From Bacillota bacterium (GTDB lineage: Bacteria; Bacillota; Clostridia; Lachnospirales; Lachnospiraceae): DNA of 45,430 nucleotides. Under the pieces are notes generated by a model that searched no databases, was not told the origin of the DNA, and saw nothing but the letters and a program-made list of their open reading frames with translations. Made by a program: the position numbers and the translations under genes. Below are positions 16,553-24,615 of the stretch, piece after piece; within the stretch, counting starts at the first letter, position 1; each line of letters opens with the position of its first letter. The stretch covers positions 1 to 45,430 of the forward strand of contig JAEYPA010000135.1 in NCBI GenBank assembly GCA_023411225.1. Direction: 5' to 3'.

Positions 16553-17743
16553 TTATTTTCTTTCTATGCTCTTCATATAATCTTCATATAATGGTGACAT
16601 GGAACGTAGACGTGCTACGATCTCTTTGATTTTATCAATAGTAAACTTAATATCCTCCATGGTAATGTCTTCACTTAAGGTCAGACGAAGGGAACCATGT
16701 GCAATCTCATGAGGAAGACCAATCGCTAACAGTACATGGGATGGATCCAAGGAACCTGAAGTACAGGCAGAACCACTGGATGCACATATTCCGTTCATAT
16801 CCAACATAATTAATAAGGATTCCCCTTCAATGAACTGGAAGCTGAAATTAGCATTATTAGGAAGTCTGTTAGTACGATGACCATTTAATCGTGTAAATGG
16901 TACCTCCTTTAAGACAGTATCAATTAGATAATCTCTTAACTGAATCTCTTTGTCCGTACGTTCCTTCATAGTAGCCATCGCAAGCTCTACTGCCTTGCCA
17001 AAACCTACAATGCCTGGTACATTTTCTGTTCCGGCTCTACGATGTCTCTCCTGTGCTCCACCATGAATAAAGGAACGAAGCTTAAGGCCTTTTCTAATAT
17101 AAAGGAAACCGATTCCTTTAGGTCCATTTAACTTGTGACCCGAGGAACTTAACATATCTATGTTCATCTCATCCACATTGATTGGTACCTGGCCGAATGC
17201 CTGAACTGCGTCTGTATGGAACAGAACACCATGCTTCTTAGCAATCGCCCCTATTTCTTTAATTGGCTGAATTGTTCCAATCTCATTATTGGCATACATT
17301 ATACTGATTAATATTGTAGTAGGGCGAATTGCAGCCTCTAATTCCTCCAATTTCACTACACCATACTCATCTACATTGACGTAAGTTACTTCGAAGCCGT
17401 GCTGTTCAAGATACTCGCAGGAATGAAGAATTGCGTGGTGCTCAATCTTAGAAGTAATAATGTGATTCCCCTTTGCTTTATATGCATCTGCAGTCGCCTT
17501 TAATGCCCAGTTATCTGCTTCTGAACCACCACCGGTAAAATAGATGTCTTCTGCATTAGTACCTAATGCATTGGCAATTGTCTCTCTTGCATGATTCACA
17601 GCTCCCTTATTCTTTGCAGCAATCTCATAAATACTAGATGGATTCCCAAATTTCTGTGTAAAGTATGGAAGCATTTCCTCCACAACTTCTGGCCTTGTTG
17701 GTGTAGTCGCGGCGTTATCTAAATAAATAACTTTCTTATCCAT
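16553..17743 (-). CDS. iscS: Cysteine desulfurase (IscS/NifS)
   Basis: A 396-residue PLP enzyme that releases sulfur from cysteine as a persulfide for Fe-S assembly and tRNA thiolation. Motifs in order: YLDNAATTP (5-13), FTGGGSEADNWAL, HHAILHSCEYL, the PLP lysine in SSSGHKLNGPKGIGF (about residue 203), and the active cysteine Cys327 in SSGSACTSGSLDPSH. The long loop around the cysteine marks the IscS/NifS group rather than SufS. GGAG lies 10 bases before the ATG. It is cotranscribed with iscR and iscU. Confidence 0.95.
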   Translation of the reverse strand: MDKKVIYLDNAATTPTRPEVVEEMLPYFTQKFGNPSSIYEIAAKNKGAVNHARETIANALGTNAEDIYFTGGGSEADNWALKATADAYKAKGNHIITSKIEHHAILHSCEYLEQHGFEVTYVNVDEYGVVKLEELEAAIRPTTILISIMYANNEIGTIQPIKEIGAIAKKHGVLFHTDAVQAFGQVPINVDEMNIDMLSSSGHKLNGPKGIGFLYIRKGLKLRSFIHGGAQERHRRAGTENVPGIVGFGKAVELAMATMKERTDKEIQLRDYLIDTVLKEVPFTRLNGHRTNRLPNNANFSFQFIEGESLLIMLDMNGICASSGSACTSGSLDPSHVLLAIGLPHEIAHGSLRLTLSEDITMEDIKFTIDKIKEIVARLRSMSPLYEDYMKSIERK

Positions 17744-17800
17744 AATTGCTCATCTCCTATTATTATTTTCTATCTAAACTAATATAATCTGTTTTCTAAT

Positions 17801-18265
17801 CTAGCAGGAACAACCACTACTATGGCCAGATTCCTTTTCAGCTCTAAGTGATTTTCCCTCTTCTACCAGATCCGACAGCATCAAAGCGTCTACTGCTGCA
17901 TCAATACTATCACTGATACGTTTCCAGACATACTTGGTAACGCACAAATCAGAACTATTGCAAGTGGAAGTACCACCATAGATTTCAGCACAATCAACCG
18001 GATGAAGGTCTCCCTCCAATGCTCTTAAGATATCACCTACTGATATCTCTTCTGCCGGTTTCGCCAGACTGTAACCGCCCTGAGCGCCTCGCTTACTTTC
18101 TACAATGCCAGCCTTACGTAATTTGGCAATTAGCTGTTCCAAATAGCTGATAGAAATACTTTGACGTTCCGCAATACTACTTAAAGCAACCGCTTCCTCT
18201 TCCGAGTGTAAAGCCAGATCAAGAACAGCTCTTAGTCCATATCTTCCTTTTGTTGAAAGCTTCAT
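17801..18265 (-). CDS. iscR: Rrf2-family Fe-S regulator (IscR)
   Basis: A 154-residue winged-helix Rrf2 protein: MKLSTKGRYGLRAVLDL start, YLEQLIAKLRKAGIVESKRGAQGGY recognition and wing region, and three cysteines (Cys92, Cys102, Cys108) spaced as in cluster-binding IscR proteins. A further Cys pair closes the tail (SSGCSC). It likely senses Fe-S status and controls its own operon. The ATG at 18265 follows AAGGTGAG by 8 bases; a GTG four codons earlier lies within that site. It is first in iscR-iscS-iscU-mnmA, 57 bases before iscS, with operator-like repeats upstream. A CymR-type cysteine role is the main alternative. Confidence 0.9.
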   Translation of the reverse strand: MKLSTKGRYGLRAVLDLALHSEEEAVALSSIAERQSISISYLEQLIAKLRKAGIVESKRGAQGGYSLAKPAEEISVGDILRALEGDLHPVDCAEIYGGTSTCNSSDLCVTKYVWKRISDSIDAAVDALMLSDLVEEGKSLRAEKESGHSSGCSC

Positions 18266-18363
18266 GGTGTCTCTCACCTTCCTTACTGATTTAACTTTGA
18301 AAAAGATTCACTACCTAGTGAAAACTTCTATTAGCAAATTTCTTCCCAATACATAGTATATGA

Positions 18364-18423
18364 ATTCCGACTATTTTAATTCCGAGTAATTTAATTCCGA
18401 CTATTTTAATTGGGATTCTAACG
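18364..18423 (-). promoter_or_regulatory. Tandem 15-bp repeats upstream of iscR (probable Rrf2 operator)
   Basis: ATTCCGACTATTTTA (18364-18378) is followed head-to-tail by ATTCCGAGTAATTTA (18379-18393), an exact copy of the first (18394-18408), and a diverged fourth unit starting ATTGGGATT (18409). On the minus strand each unit reads TCGGAATT, close to the TTGGAATT core of Rrf2/CymR boxes. A TATACT (-10-like) follows immediately on the minus strand, so the units cover the -35 region of iscR. Confidence 0.7.
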
Positions 18424-18542
18424 TAATAATAGCATTCTTCTTTTTCATAGTCAATAGTTATGGTATGTATTTTATCAAGTACAAATATTTTCTTATGGGG
18501 GTGAATATACTTAACTAACTAAATTTGACTACAGGTCTGTAA

Positions 18543-20102
18543 ATGAGCAAACACTCCATTATAAAAGGGACTTTAATATTGACCGTTGCTGGCTTCATTA
18601 CAAGAATTATAGGTTTCTTTTACCGTATTATACTCTCCAATGCCTTAGGAGCAAGAAATATGGGTGTCTATCAGCTTATCTTTCCAGTATATGGAATCTG
18701 CTTCACCCTCTTTGCCTCAGGCATTCAAACCTCCATTTCCCGTTTAGTCGCGGCACAGACCGGTATATATGGAGAAGGACATAACCATAATATTACCAGA
18801 ATTCTAAGGGTCGGCCTCATCTGCTCTCTATCAATTGCATGTTCTTTAAGCGGATTGGTTTATCTATTTGGAAATTTTATTGCAACCAGGCTTTTATCAG
18901 AACCCTCCTGTGCAGAAGGTCTGAAGATGCTTTCCTTAGCATTTCCTTTCTGTGGTATTACCTCATGTATTAATGGCTATTACTATGGTATGAAAAAGAC
19001 CTCTGTTCCAGCTAGCACACAACTCATTGAGCAGATAACACGTGTGATCTTTGTATTGGCAATTTCTTATATGGTTGGTGCCGGCAACACTTCCATCACA
19101 TGCGAAATGGCTGTTCTCGGCCTTGTCATGGGAGAACTTACCTCTTGTGCCTTCAATGTACTTAATCTTTATAGGGAACGTCAAAAGCACTATAAATCAA
19201 AAAAGACAGATGAAGTTACCATAAAGCGGGAGCAACGCGTTACCAAAATGCCTCGTATTTTCAGGGAGTTACTTAAACAGGCCGTACCGCTGACCAGCAA
19301 CCGACTTCTTTTAAGTGTCTTAAACAGTATAGAGGCAGTACTCATTCCCATTATGCTCAGGCAATCCGGTTTAAGTGTTAACGAAGCTTTAAGTATATAT
19401 GGTATCTTAATTGGTATGTCAATTCCCTTTATTCTTTTCCCATCTGCCATACCAAATTCATTTTCCGTACTATTATTACCTGCTATCTCTGAGGCGCAGG
19501 CTAAAAGCAATCATAAAATGATTGAACGAACGACTGCCATTTCCATCAAATACTGTCTGCTCATCGGCGTATTGAGTACCGGTTTTTTTGTAACCTTTGG
19601 TAGATCTCTTGGTATGGTAGTCTATCACAATGCCATGTCTGGAGACTTTATTGTAAGCCTTGCTTGGCTATGTCCATTTTTATATCTTACCACTACCTTA
19701 AGTAGTATCATTAACGGACTAGGGAAGGCGCAGATAACCTTTTTCAACTCCATTATAGGAGTTGTGATTCGTATCCTAGTGGTTATCTTTATCATTCCCA
19801 GGTATGGGATTTATGGATATCTCACTGGTAACTTAATCAGTCAGCTTTGCATTACGATATTAGACTATACAGCTATCAGCAGGCACATTCACCTTAAGAC
19901 ACACTTTATGGATTGGCTGATCAAACCTGGAATGATTGTAGCACTATTGGGATTTATCTTCTCTTTAACCTATGATCGTCTAGTATCAGCAATGATAATA
20001 CATCCTAGCTTGGTTCTTTTACTATGTGCAATCGGTTTTTGTAGTATATATCTACTGGTTCTAAAGATGGCAGGGATATTTACTACAAAGGAATTAACAT
20101 AA
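18543..20102 (+). CDS. MOP-superfamily lipid flippase (SpoVB/MurJ-like)
   Basis: A 519-residue integral membrane protein with about 14 predicted helices. The start GTLILTVAGFITRIIGFFYRI and ALGARNMGVYQLIFPVYGI is the classic SpoVB/polysaccharide transporter signature; NGYYYGMKKTSVPASTQLIEQITRV and INGLGKAQITFFNSIIGVVIRI follow. Such proteins flip lipid-linked cell-wall or polysaccharide precursors; SpoVB is needed for spore cortex. The paralogue (cortex or capsule) cannot be set from sequence. The ribosome site is weak (AGG about 8 bases before the ATG). It is divergent from iscR and has its own terminator. Confidence 0.85.
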   Translation: MSKHSIIKGTLILTVAGFITRIIGFFYRIILSNALGARNMGVYQLIFPVYGICFTLFASGIQTSISRLVAAQTGIYGEGHNHNITRILRVGLICSLSIACSLSGLVYLFGNFIATRLLSEPSCAEGLKMLSLAFPFCGITSCINGYYYGMKKTSVPASTQLIEQITRVIFVLAISYMVGAGNTSITCEMAVLGLVMGELTSCAFNVLNLYRERQKHYKSKKTDEVTIKREQRVTKMPRIFRELLKQAVPLTSNRLLLSVLNSIEAVLIPIMLRQSGLSVNEALSIYGILIGMSIPFILFPSAIPNSFSVLLLPAISEAQAKSNHKMIERTTAISIKYCLLIGVLSTGFFVTFGRSLGMVVYHNAMSGDFIVSLAWLCPFLYLTTTLSSIINGLGKAQITFFNSIIGVVIRILVVIFIIPRYGIYGYLTGNLISQLCITILDYTAISRHIHLKTHFMDWLIKPGMIVALLGFIFSLTYDRLVSAMIIHPSLVLLLCAIGFCSIYLLVLKMAGIFTTKELT

Positions 20103-20134
20103 AATAGACGGATGACTTTTCACCCGTCTATTTT
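20101..20134 (+). terminator. Terminator after the flippase gene
   Basis: AAAATAGACGG (20101-20111) pairs with CCGTCTATTTT (20124-20134); the 11-bp stem starts inside the stop codon. The A/T arms could work in both directions. Confidence 0.8.
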
Positions 20135-20189
20135 CTAATCATAAAAATAATTATCATGTATCATTCATTACTATAATTGCCCCATTATT

Positions 20190-20465
20190 CTAGCATAGTG
20201 CCGGAATAAACTTGGCAAATAAATACAAGCCATTCTCTCCTGCTCTCACTTCATGCTCTAAACCAGCTTGAATAATAGATATTACTCCTGGTACATATTC
20301 TATCGCTTTATCAACATTGATACACTCACCAGATCCCATAATAACTTCATGTGTTTCCAGTTGTTTTTCATGAGTGTGCCTTTTAATCCTATGGTTTGGT
20401 GCTATTTTAACTAAATGAAAACTAAACAATCCATCTGTTTCTTTAGAAGTAACAATATGTTTCAA
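20190..20465 (-). CDS. Small cupin protein, N-terminus uncertain
   Basis: A 91-residue single cupin barrel: NHRIKRHTHEKQLETHEVIMGSGECI carries the His-x-His...Glu...His metal pattern, and GLEHEVRAGENGLYLFAKF closes the barrel. The function is unknown. A TTG start at 20465 has GGGAG 5 bases upstream. The same frame stays open for 17 more codons (reading KWDEVVYPVFEGVEL), which looks like the natural cupin N-terminus but holds no ATG, GTG or TTG before a TAA. The start may therefore have been lost. It lies 63 bases after the GGDEF gene. Confidence 0.68.
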   Translation of the reverse strand: MKHIVTSKETDGLFSFHLVKIAPNHRIKRHTHEKQLETHEVIMGSGECINVDKAIEYVPGVISIIQAGLEHEVRAGENGLYLFAKFIPALC

Positions 20466-20528
20466 TTCTACTCCCTCAAATACTGGATATACAACTTCAT
20501 CCCATTTTCGCTCTCTACGTTACTAATC

Positions 20529-21581
20529 TTACTCACCCAAAGCACCATACATCATATAACTATTCTTACCATCAGACTTCACCTCATACAAAGCTATATC
20601 TGCATGTTCCAATAATTCCTCATAGGTTACTCCATCCATAGGATAAACGGCAAGACCTATGCTACATGATACCTGCATTGTTTCCTCATTATATTGAAAA
20701 ACCTGATTAAATATCTTACAAATATCTTCAGCCTTATGTATAATTTGATCTTTCCCAGACACACTTTTCATTAAAGCAACAAATTCATCTCCACCAATTC
20801 GACCAATAATGTCTTCCTCTCGGAAAAGATTCTTCATATTTGTAATTATAGTCGTCAATACATGATCCCCTTGAAGATGACCATATGTATCATTTACATG
20901 TTTAAAATCATCAATGTCAATAACAAACAAAGCATGTCTTTCATACTTCTTTCCCTTTTGAAGAATCTCATTGATCTTTTCTTTAGCTGTATTCTTGTTA
21001 TATACGTTAGTCATCAGATCCCTCTGGGCTTTAAAACGCAGTCGATCCAATTCTCGTTTATGTGCATCAATATTTACTATTCTGCCAACAACTTTATTAG
21101 GCAAGCTCTTACCCTCGCAATAGCTACTCCCATTTACATGACACCATTCATATTTACTATTCTTACTTAACACCCGAAATTCATACATAAAATTACTTTT
21201 CCCTATATGTAATGACTTACAAAAATCCTTAAAAACCGCTCTGTCATCCGCATGAATATAGGACAATTCCACAAGTGCCTCAGTGTAATTATATATGATA
21301 GGATTTCTATCAAATAGAGTTTTATAGGAGTCTGTATGATACATAATATCTGTTTGAATATCATATTCAAAGATAACATCATCAGACAATTCTAGAATTT
21401 GTTTATACTTACCCTCTCTATTTATTATTTCCTGCTTTACCTTTTTCTCAACTTTAAGTTTGGTCGATAATAAGCATATAATTATAAGAAGAATACAAAT
21501 AAGAAACCCCATGAGTAAAACCATCCAATGACTACAAACAAATATCTTATACATATACTTACTTACAACTAGATTTACCAT
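20529..21581 (-). CDS. Membrane-anchored PAS-GGDEF diguanylate cyclase
   Basis: A 350-residue protein. One membrane helix (MVLLMGFLICILLIIICLL, about 19-37) is followed by a short coiled stretch, a PAS-like domain (about 55-165: ILELSDDVIFEYDIQTDIM, then DDRAVF and EFRVLSKNSKYEW), and a GGDEF domain. The active site is intact (GGDEF, residues 263-267) and an I-site RxxD (REED) lies five residues before, implying product inhibition. It should make cyclic di-GMP at the membrane. AAGGGG lies about 12 bases before the ATG. A GCCGATAA, a perfect sigma-28 -10 element, sits at 21638-21645 but lacks a matching -35. Confidence 0.9.
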   Translation of the reverse strand: MVNLVVSKYMYKIFVCSHWMVLLMGFLICILLIIICLLSTKLKVEKKVKQEIINREGKYKQILELSDDVIFEYDIQTDIMYHTDSYKTLFDRNPIIYNYTEALVELSYIHADDRAVFKDFCKSLHIGKSNFMYEFRVLSKNSKYEWCHVNGSSYCEGKSLPNKVVGRIVNIDAHKRELDRLRFKAQRDLMTNVYNKNTAKEKINEILQKGKKYERHALFVIDIDDFKHVNDTYGHLQGDHVLTTIITNMKNLFREEDIIGRIGGDEFVALMKSVSGKDQIIHKAEDICKIFNQVFQYNEETMQVSCSIGLAVYPMDGVTYEELLEHADIALYEVKSDGKNSYMMYGALGE

Positions 21582-21712
21582 TTATTATTTAACCCCTTTG
21601 TAAACCTGATAAAATCGGTCTATATGTAACACTTATGTTATCGGCATAAAATGCTTACAGCAGTAGTTGAATTAAAAATTAATTTATGATCAAACTTATC
21701 TCTAACTAATTA

Positions 21713-21753
21713 CTATAGGGGAAGAAACACAACTTATGTGTTCTCCCCCATAG
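21713..21753 (-). terminator. Imperfect hairpin after the 270-aa unknown gene
   Basis: CTATAGGGGAAGAA pairs with TTCTCCCCCATAG with one mismatch and a small bulge. It ends 14 bases after the stop at 21768. The T-run is poor, so activity is uncertain. Confidence 0.5.
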
Positions 21754-21767
21754 TGGAACAGATTGTT

Positions 21768-22580
21768 TTATAAATCACTTGTCTCTTCAGCGCAATCGGT
21801 ACACTCAGCATCTTCTATAAACTCAGTTACAGTAGAATCCTCTGTCACTCCAAAGCTGGTTGTTGAGGTCCCTACTACTGTAGTAGCAGAGTAGGATAAT
21901 GGTATTCTTACACGCATAGTCTGCCTTACATAAAACTTACATTTTTGTGAAGTTCCTGTACATGGTATTGTACTGACTATTGGCAACCCATAACTTTGTG
22001 TTGTTACACATCCACGTCTTACAGTTGGAGTTACTTCAATCGGTGTACATACCTCAATCCTTCTAGATACAATAGTATCTGGGTCTGTAAATTCTTCAAA
22101 AATCGGTCCACCAATTCTTAAACTACTTAATATTTGATTTCCACCCTTAACCAGTAAATCTATAGGACCAATAGGTACAGCCTTAGCCAACTCGAACGCG
22201 AAGGTAAACATAGTAGATTTTAACTTGGATAAAGATGTAGGTTTAAAAACAACCTTTAATCCATAGTTACCATCATTTGCTCTTTCATCTACAATACTCA
22301 GTTCTCCGTTATTGTATTTGTTCCCATTTAATGTCATTACAGGGTTTATAATATCCTCTAAGTTTATGGTTGGATCAATGGAAAGAATAAAATAGCTTAA
22401 ATCCTTCAGATTCACACTATCTTTTCCCTTTCCCTTTACGTTATATACAAACTTTTGATTGATTCCTTCTGGTGGATCTAATACAGACTTCTCGTTATCT
22501 AACTCAAACTCAAAAGGTAGAGTAGAACCTTCTACTGTAGAATAATCTGCTCGAAAATTGAAAAGTTGCAATGCACTCAT
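21768..22580 (-). CDS. Unknown protein with cysteine-bearing C-terminal domain
   Basis: Family not recognised. The 270-residue protein has no signal peptide or membrane helix. Residues 1-150 look beta-rich (FEFELDNEKSVLD, FKPTSLSKLKSTMFTFAFELA). The second half is distinct: RIEVCTPIEVTPTVRRGCV, then TIPCTGTSQKCKFYVRQTM and a Ser/Thr-rich stretch VPLSYSA-like followed by a final ECTDCAEE, giving six cysteines in pairs. This suggests disulfide or metal bridging and, in a spore former, a coat or surface role (inference only). The ATG at 22580 follows AAGGA by 9 bases; an ATG three codons upstream abuts it. It has its own transcription unit. Confidence 0.7.
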   Translation of the reverse strand: MSALQLFNFRADYSTVEGSTLPFEFELDNEKSVLDPPEGINQKFVYNVKGKGKDSVNLKDLSYFILSIDPTINLEDIINPVMTLNGNKYNNGELSIVDERANDGNYGLKVVFKPTSLSKLKSTMFTFAFELAKAVPIGPIDLLVKGGNQILSSLRIGGPIFEEFTDPDTIVSRRIEVCTPIEVTPTVRRGCVTTQSYGLPIVSTIPCTGTSQKCKFYVRQTMRVRIPLSYSATTVVGTSTTSFGVTEDSTVTEFIEDAECTDCAEETSDL

Positions 22581-22908
22581 TCTATTCATTCCTTAACTAT
22601 TCAATATTATGAGGAAAATGGTTGGAATCCTCGATTTAACACTCATTTCAAATGGTAATTCTTCTTTTCCCTTGATATATTTATCTTGTAGGTGCTTTCC
22701 TTATACACTCACATTCATTATCCCATTTCTCATTGGTTAGTATAAGATATGATGAAAAATATTCAGTTGTGCATATTTTTTAGAAATAAATATATTAGTG
22801 TCGAATATTTAGCTGAACGACCATAGTACTCATATACTTATTATATTGTTTCACACTAAGTTTCCATACGCGTAAAATATAGTAAAGAAAAATAAAGGAG
22901 ATATACAG
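22581..22908. other. Divergent intergenic region
   Basis: 328 AT-rich bases between the unknown cysteine protein and the zinc-ribbon cupin. No RNA gene or strong consensus promoter was recognised. CATAATATT on the minus strand (near 22602) and CATACGCGTA on the plus strand (near 22866) weakly recall -10 boxes of late sporulation sigma factors, without convincing -35 partners. Confidence 0.5.
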
Positions 22909-23400
22909 TTGTACAAGAATAATCGTTATAGATGCCCACGATGTGGAAAAAATTTCACTTACAACACCAGTCCTTCTGAAACATGTCAATCCTATATAGA
23001 TTATGGTCCAAGGCCTATTGTATTTGATATTCATGAAGCAACCAATATCAATACAGCCTTTCGTTCTGCCTTATGGACAGGAAATCATCTACAGTTAACA
23101 GTAATGTGCATTAATCCTGGAGAAGACATTGGGGCAGAGGTTCATCCTAGCCTGGATCAGTTTATAAGAATAGAGGAAGGTATAGGAATGGCTATGTTCG
23201 GAACTAATGAAAATTGCTTTGATTACAATATCCCAGTTAATTCAGATTATGCTGTAATCATTCCAGCTGGTACCTATCATAACATTATAAATACCGGTAA
23301 TACCCCATTAAAAGTTTATTCTATTTATGCACCACCAGCTCATCCTTTTGGTACTATCCATGAGACAAAGGCTGATGCCATGAAACACTCTCGCCACTAA
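22909..23400 (+). CDS. Cupin with N-terminal CPRC zinc-knuckle-like segment
   Basis: A 163-residue protein. Residues 1-30 hold CPRCGKNF and a later Cys, a half zinc-ribbon pattern; the remainder is a known cupin type, YGPRPIVFDIHEATN, FRSALWTGNHLQLTVM, EVHPSLDQFIRIEEG, and PAGTYHNIINTGNTPLKVYSIYAPP. The His and Glu metal ligands are present. Function unknown; relatives are annotated as cupin or mannose-6-phosphate isomerase-like. Start is TTG at 22909: GGAG lies 8 bases upstream and the frame fits. It ends in a strong terminator. Confidence 0.82.
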   Translation: MYKNNRYRCPRCGKNFTYNTSPSETCQSYIDYGPRPIVFDIHEATNINTAFRSALWTGNHLQLTVMCINPGEDIGAEVHPSLDQFIRIEEGIGMAMFGTNENCFDYNIPVNSDYAVIIPAGTYHNIINTGNTPLKVYSIYAPPAHPFGTIHETKADAMKHSRH

Positions 23401-23405
23401 AATTC

Positions 23406-23433
23406 AGGCTGTTGCATACGCAACAGCCTTTTT
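23406..23433 (+). terminator. Terminator after the cupin gene
   Basis: AGGCTGTTGC (23406-23415) and GCAACAGCCT (23420-23429) form a perfect 10-bp stem with a 4-base loop and run into TTTT. Confidence 0.92.
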
Positions 23434-23436
23434 ATC

Positions 23437-23465
23437 TTGTTTCCCTAGGTTCCCAGTGTTATAAT
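23437..23465 (+). promoter_or_regulatory. Promoter of the yibE/F pair
   Basis: TTGTTT (23437-23442), 17 bases, TATAAT (23460-23465), with a leader of about 55 bases to the first gene. Confidence 0.65.
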
Positions 23466-23523
23466 CATTGTTCAAAGGATTGTTGTATAAAAGGCAAAAT
23501 AGTATAACACAAAGAGGATAACC

Positions 23524-24615
23524 ATGAACATAAAACCATATATTAAAAGACTAATATTACTACTGCTAGTCACTGGGTCAGCCTTGTGTATTGGAAGATC
23601 CAACGCTTTTTTTTATCAGAACACAGTGGGTAAAATTATAAGCATTGATACGTCTCTAGATCAGGATACGATGGATCATTGCACTAGTCCTGAAAAAATA
23701 TTTGTGCAACACATTAAAATAAAACTTTTAAACGGAGAACGAAAAGGTGAAGTAGTGGATACACTAAATCATTATAGTGAAACCTCTGCAAATAATGAGC
23801 GATATCAGCTATTTGATCAAGTTTTTGTAGATTTGGTTAATCAAAACAAAACCTACATTACCGGTGCAAAAAGAGATTGGATTCTACTAACCTGTCTGGC
23901 TGTATTTATCACTCTGACAATACTTATAGGCAAAAGAAAAGGGGCTATGGCTCTACTGAGCATAGCCCTTAACGTAATAATTGTACTTATCGCCCTGCCC
24001 TATATGATTAAACACAATCATTGGCTTGTTATTTCTATTGTTTGTGCAACCTTGTTTTCGGTTACATCTTTTTTATGCATCCATGGCTGGAGTAAAATAA
24101 GCTTTTCCGGTTTACTTGGCACTGCCTCTTCTACTCTTATCTCAGTAGGAATAGCCTCCATTACCATAGCTTGTATCCACCATAACACTCTAGATTATGA
24201 CCAGATGGAGTACTTAACAACAATACCTGCAGAGCAAGTCTTTATGATGGAGATAATAATAGGTGGTCTCGGCGCTATCATAGACATAGCAAATACTATG
24301 AACACAGTAGTTAGAGAGCTTTGTCTTCAAAATACTTCCCTAACACCAAGGGAACTTTGGAAATCAGGTATGGATGCAGGAAAAGATGTTATGGGCACCA
24401 TGACCAATGTTCTGTTCTTCGTCTTCTTAGCTGGGAGCATACCGCAGTTTGTTCTTTGGATTAGCAATCAGGTATCTGTTGGTGAAGTTTTAAAATATCT
24501 ATTATCCTTAGAGCTCGCAAGGGCATTAATAGGAGGAATCAGTGTTGTTCTGAGTATACCTATTTCCCTATATATTGCAATTGCAGTTCAGAAAGGAGAA
24601 TATAAATGGCAGTAA
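23524..24615 (+). CDS. YibE/F-family membrane protein, first of pair
   Basis: A 363-residue polytopic membrane protein. An N-terminal helix (LILLLLVTGSALCIG) is followed by an external domain of about 90 residues (TVGKIISIDTSL, HIKIKLLNGERKGEVV) and then about seven helices carrying the YibE/F signature AIIDIANTMNTVVRELC and ELWKSGMDAGKDVMGTMTNVLFFVFLAGSIPQ. Function unknown; a transport role is often proposed. AGAGG lies 7 bases before the ATG. The second gene starts inside its last codons. Confidence 0.86.
   Translation: MNIKPYIKRLILLLLVTGSALCIGRSNAFFYQNTVGKIISIDTSLDQDTMDHCTSPEKIFVQHIKIKLLNGERKGEVVDTLNHYSETSANNERYQLFDQVFVDLVNQNKTYITGAKRDWILLTCLAVFITLTILIGKRKGAMALLSIALNVIIVLIALPYMIKHNHWLVISIVCATLFSVTSFLCIHGWSKISFSGLLGTASSTLISVGIASITIACIHHNTLDYDQMEYLTTIPAEQVFMMEIIIGGLGAIIDIANTMNTVVRELCLQNTSLTPRELWKSGMDAGKDVMGTMTNVLFFVFLAGSIPQFVLWISNQVSVGEVLKYLLSLELARALIGGISVVLSIPISLYIAIAVQKGEYKWQ

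Noticed and set aside
18364..18423. CRISPR array or mini-satellite
   Set aside because: Units are 15 bp with no spacers and lie exactly over the iscR promoter; operator is the better reading.
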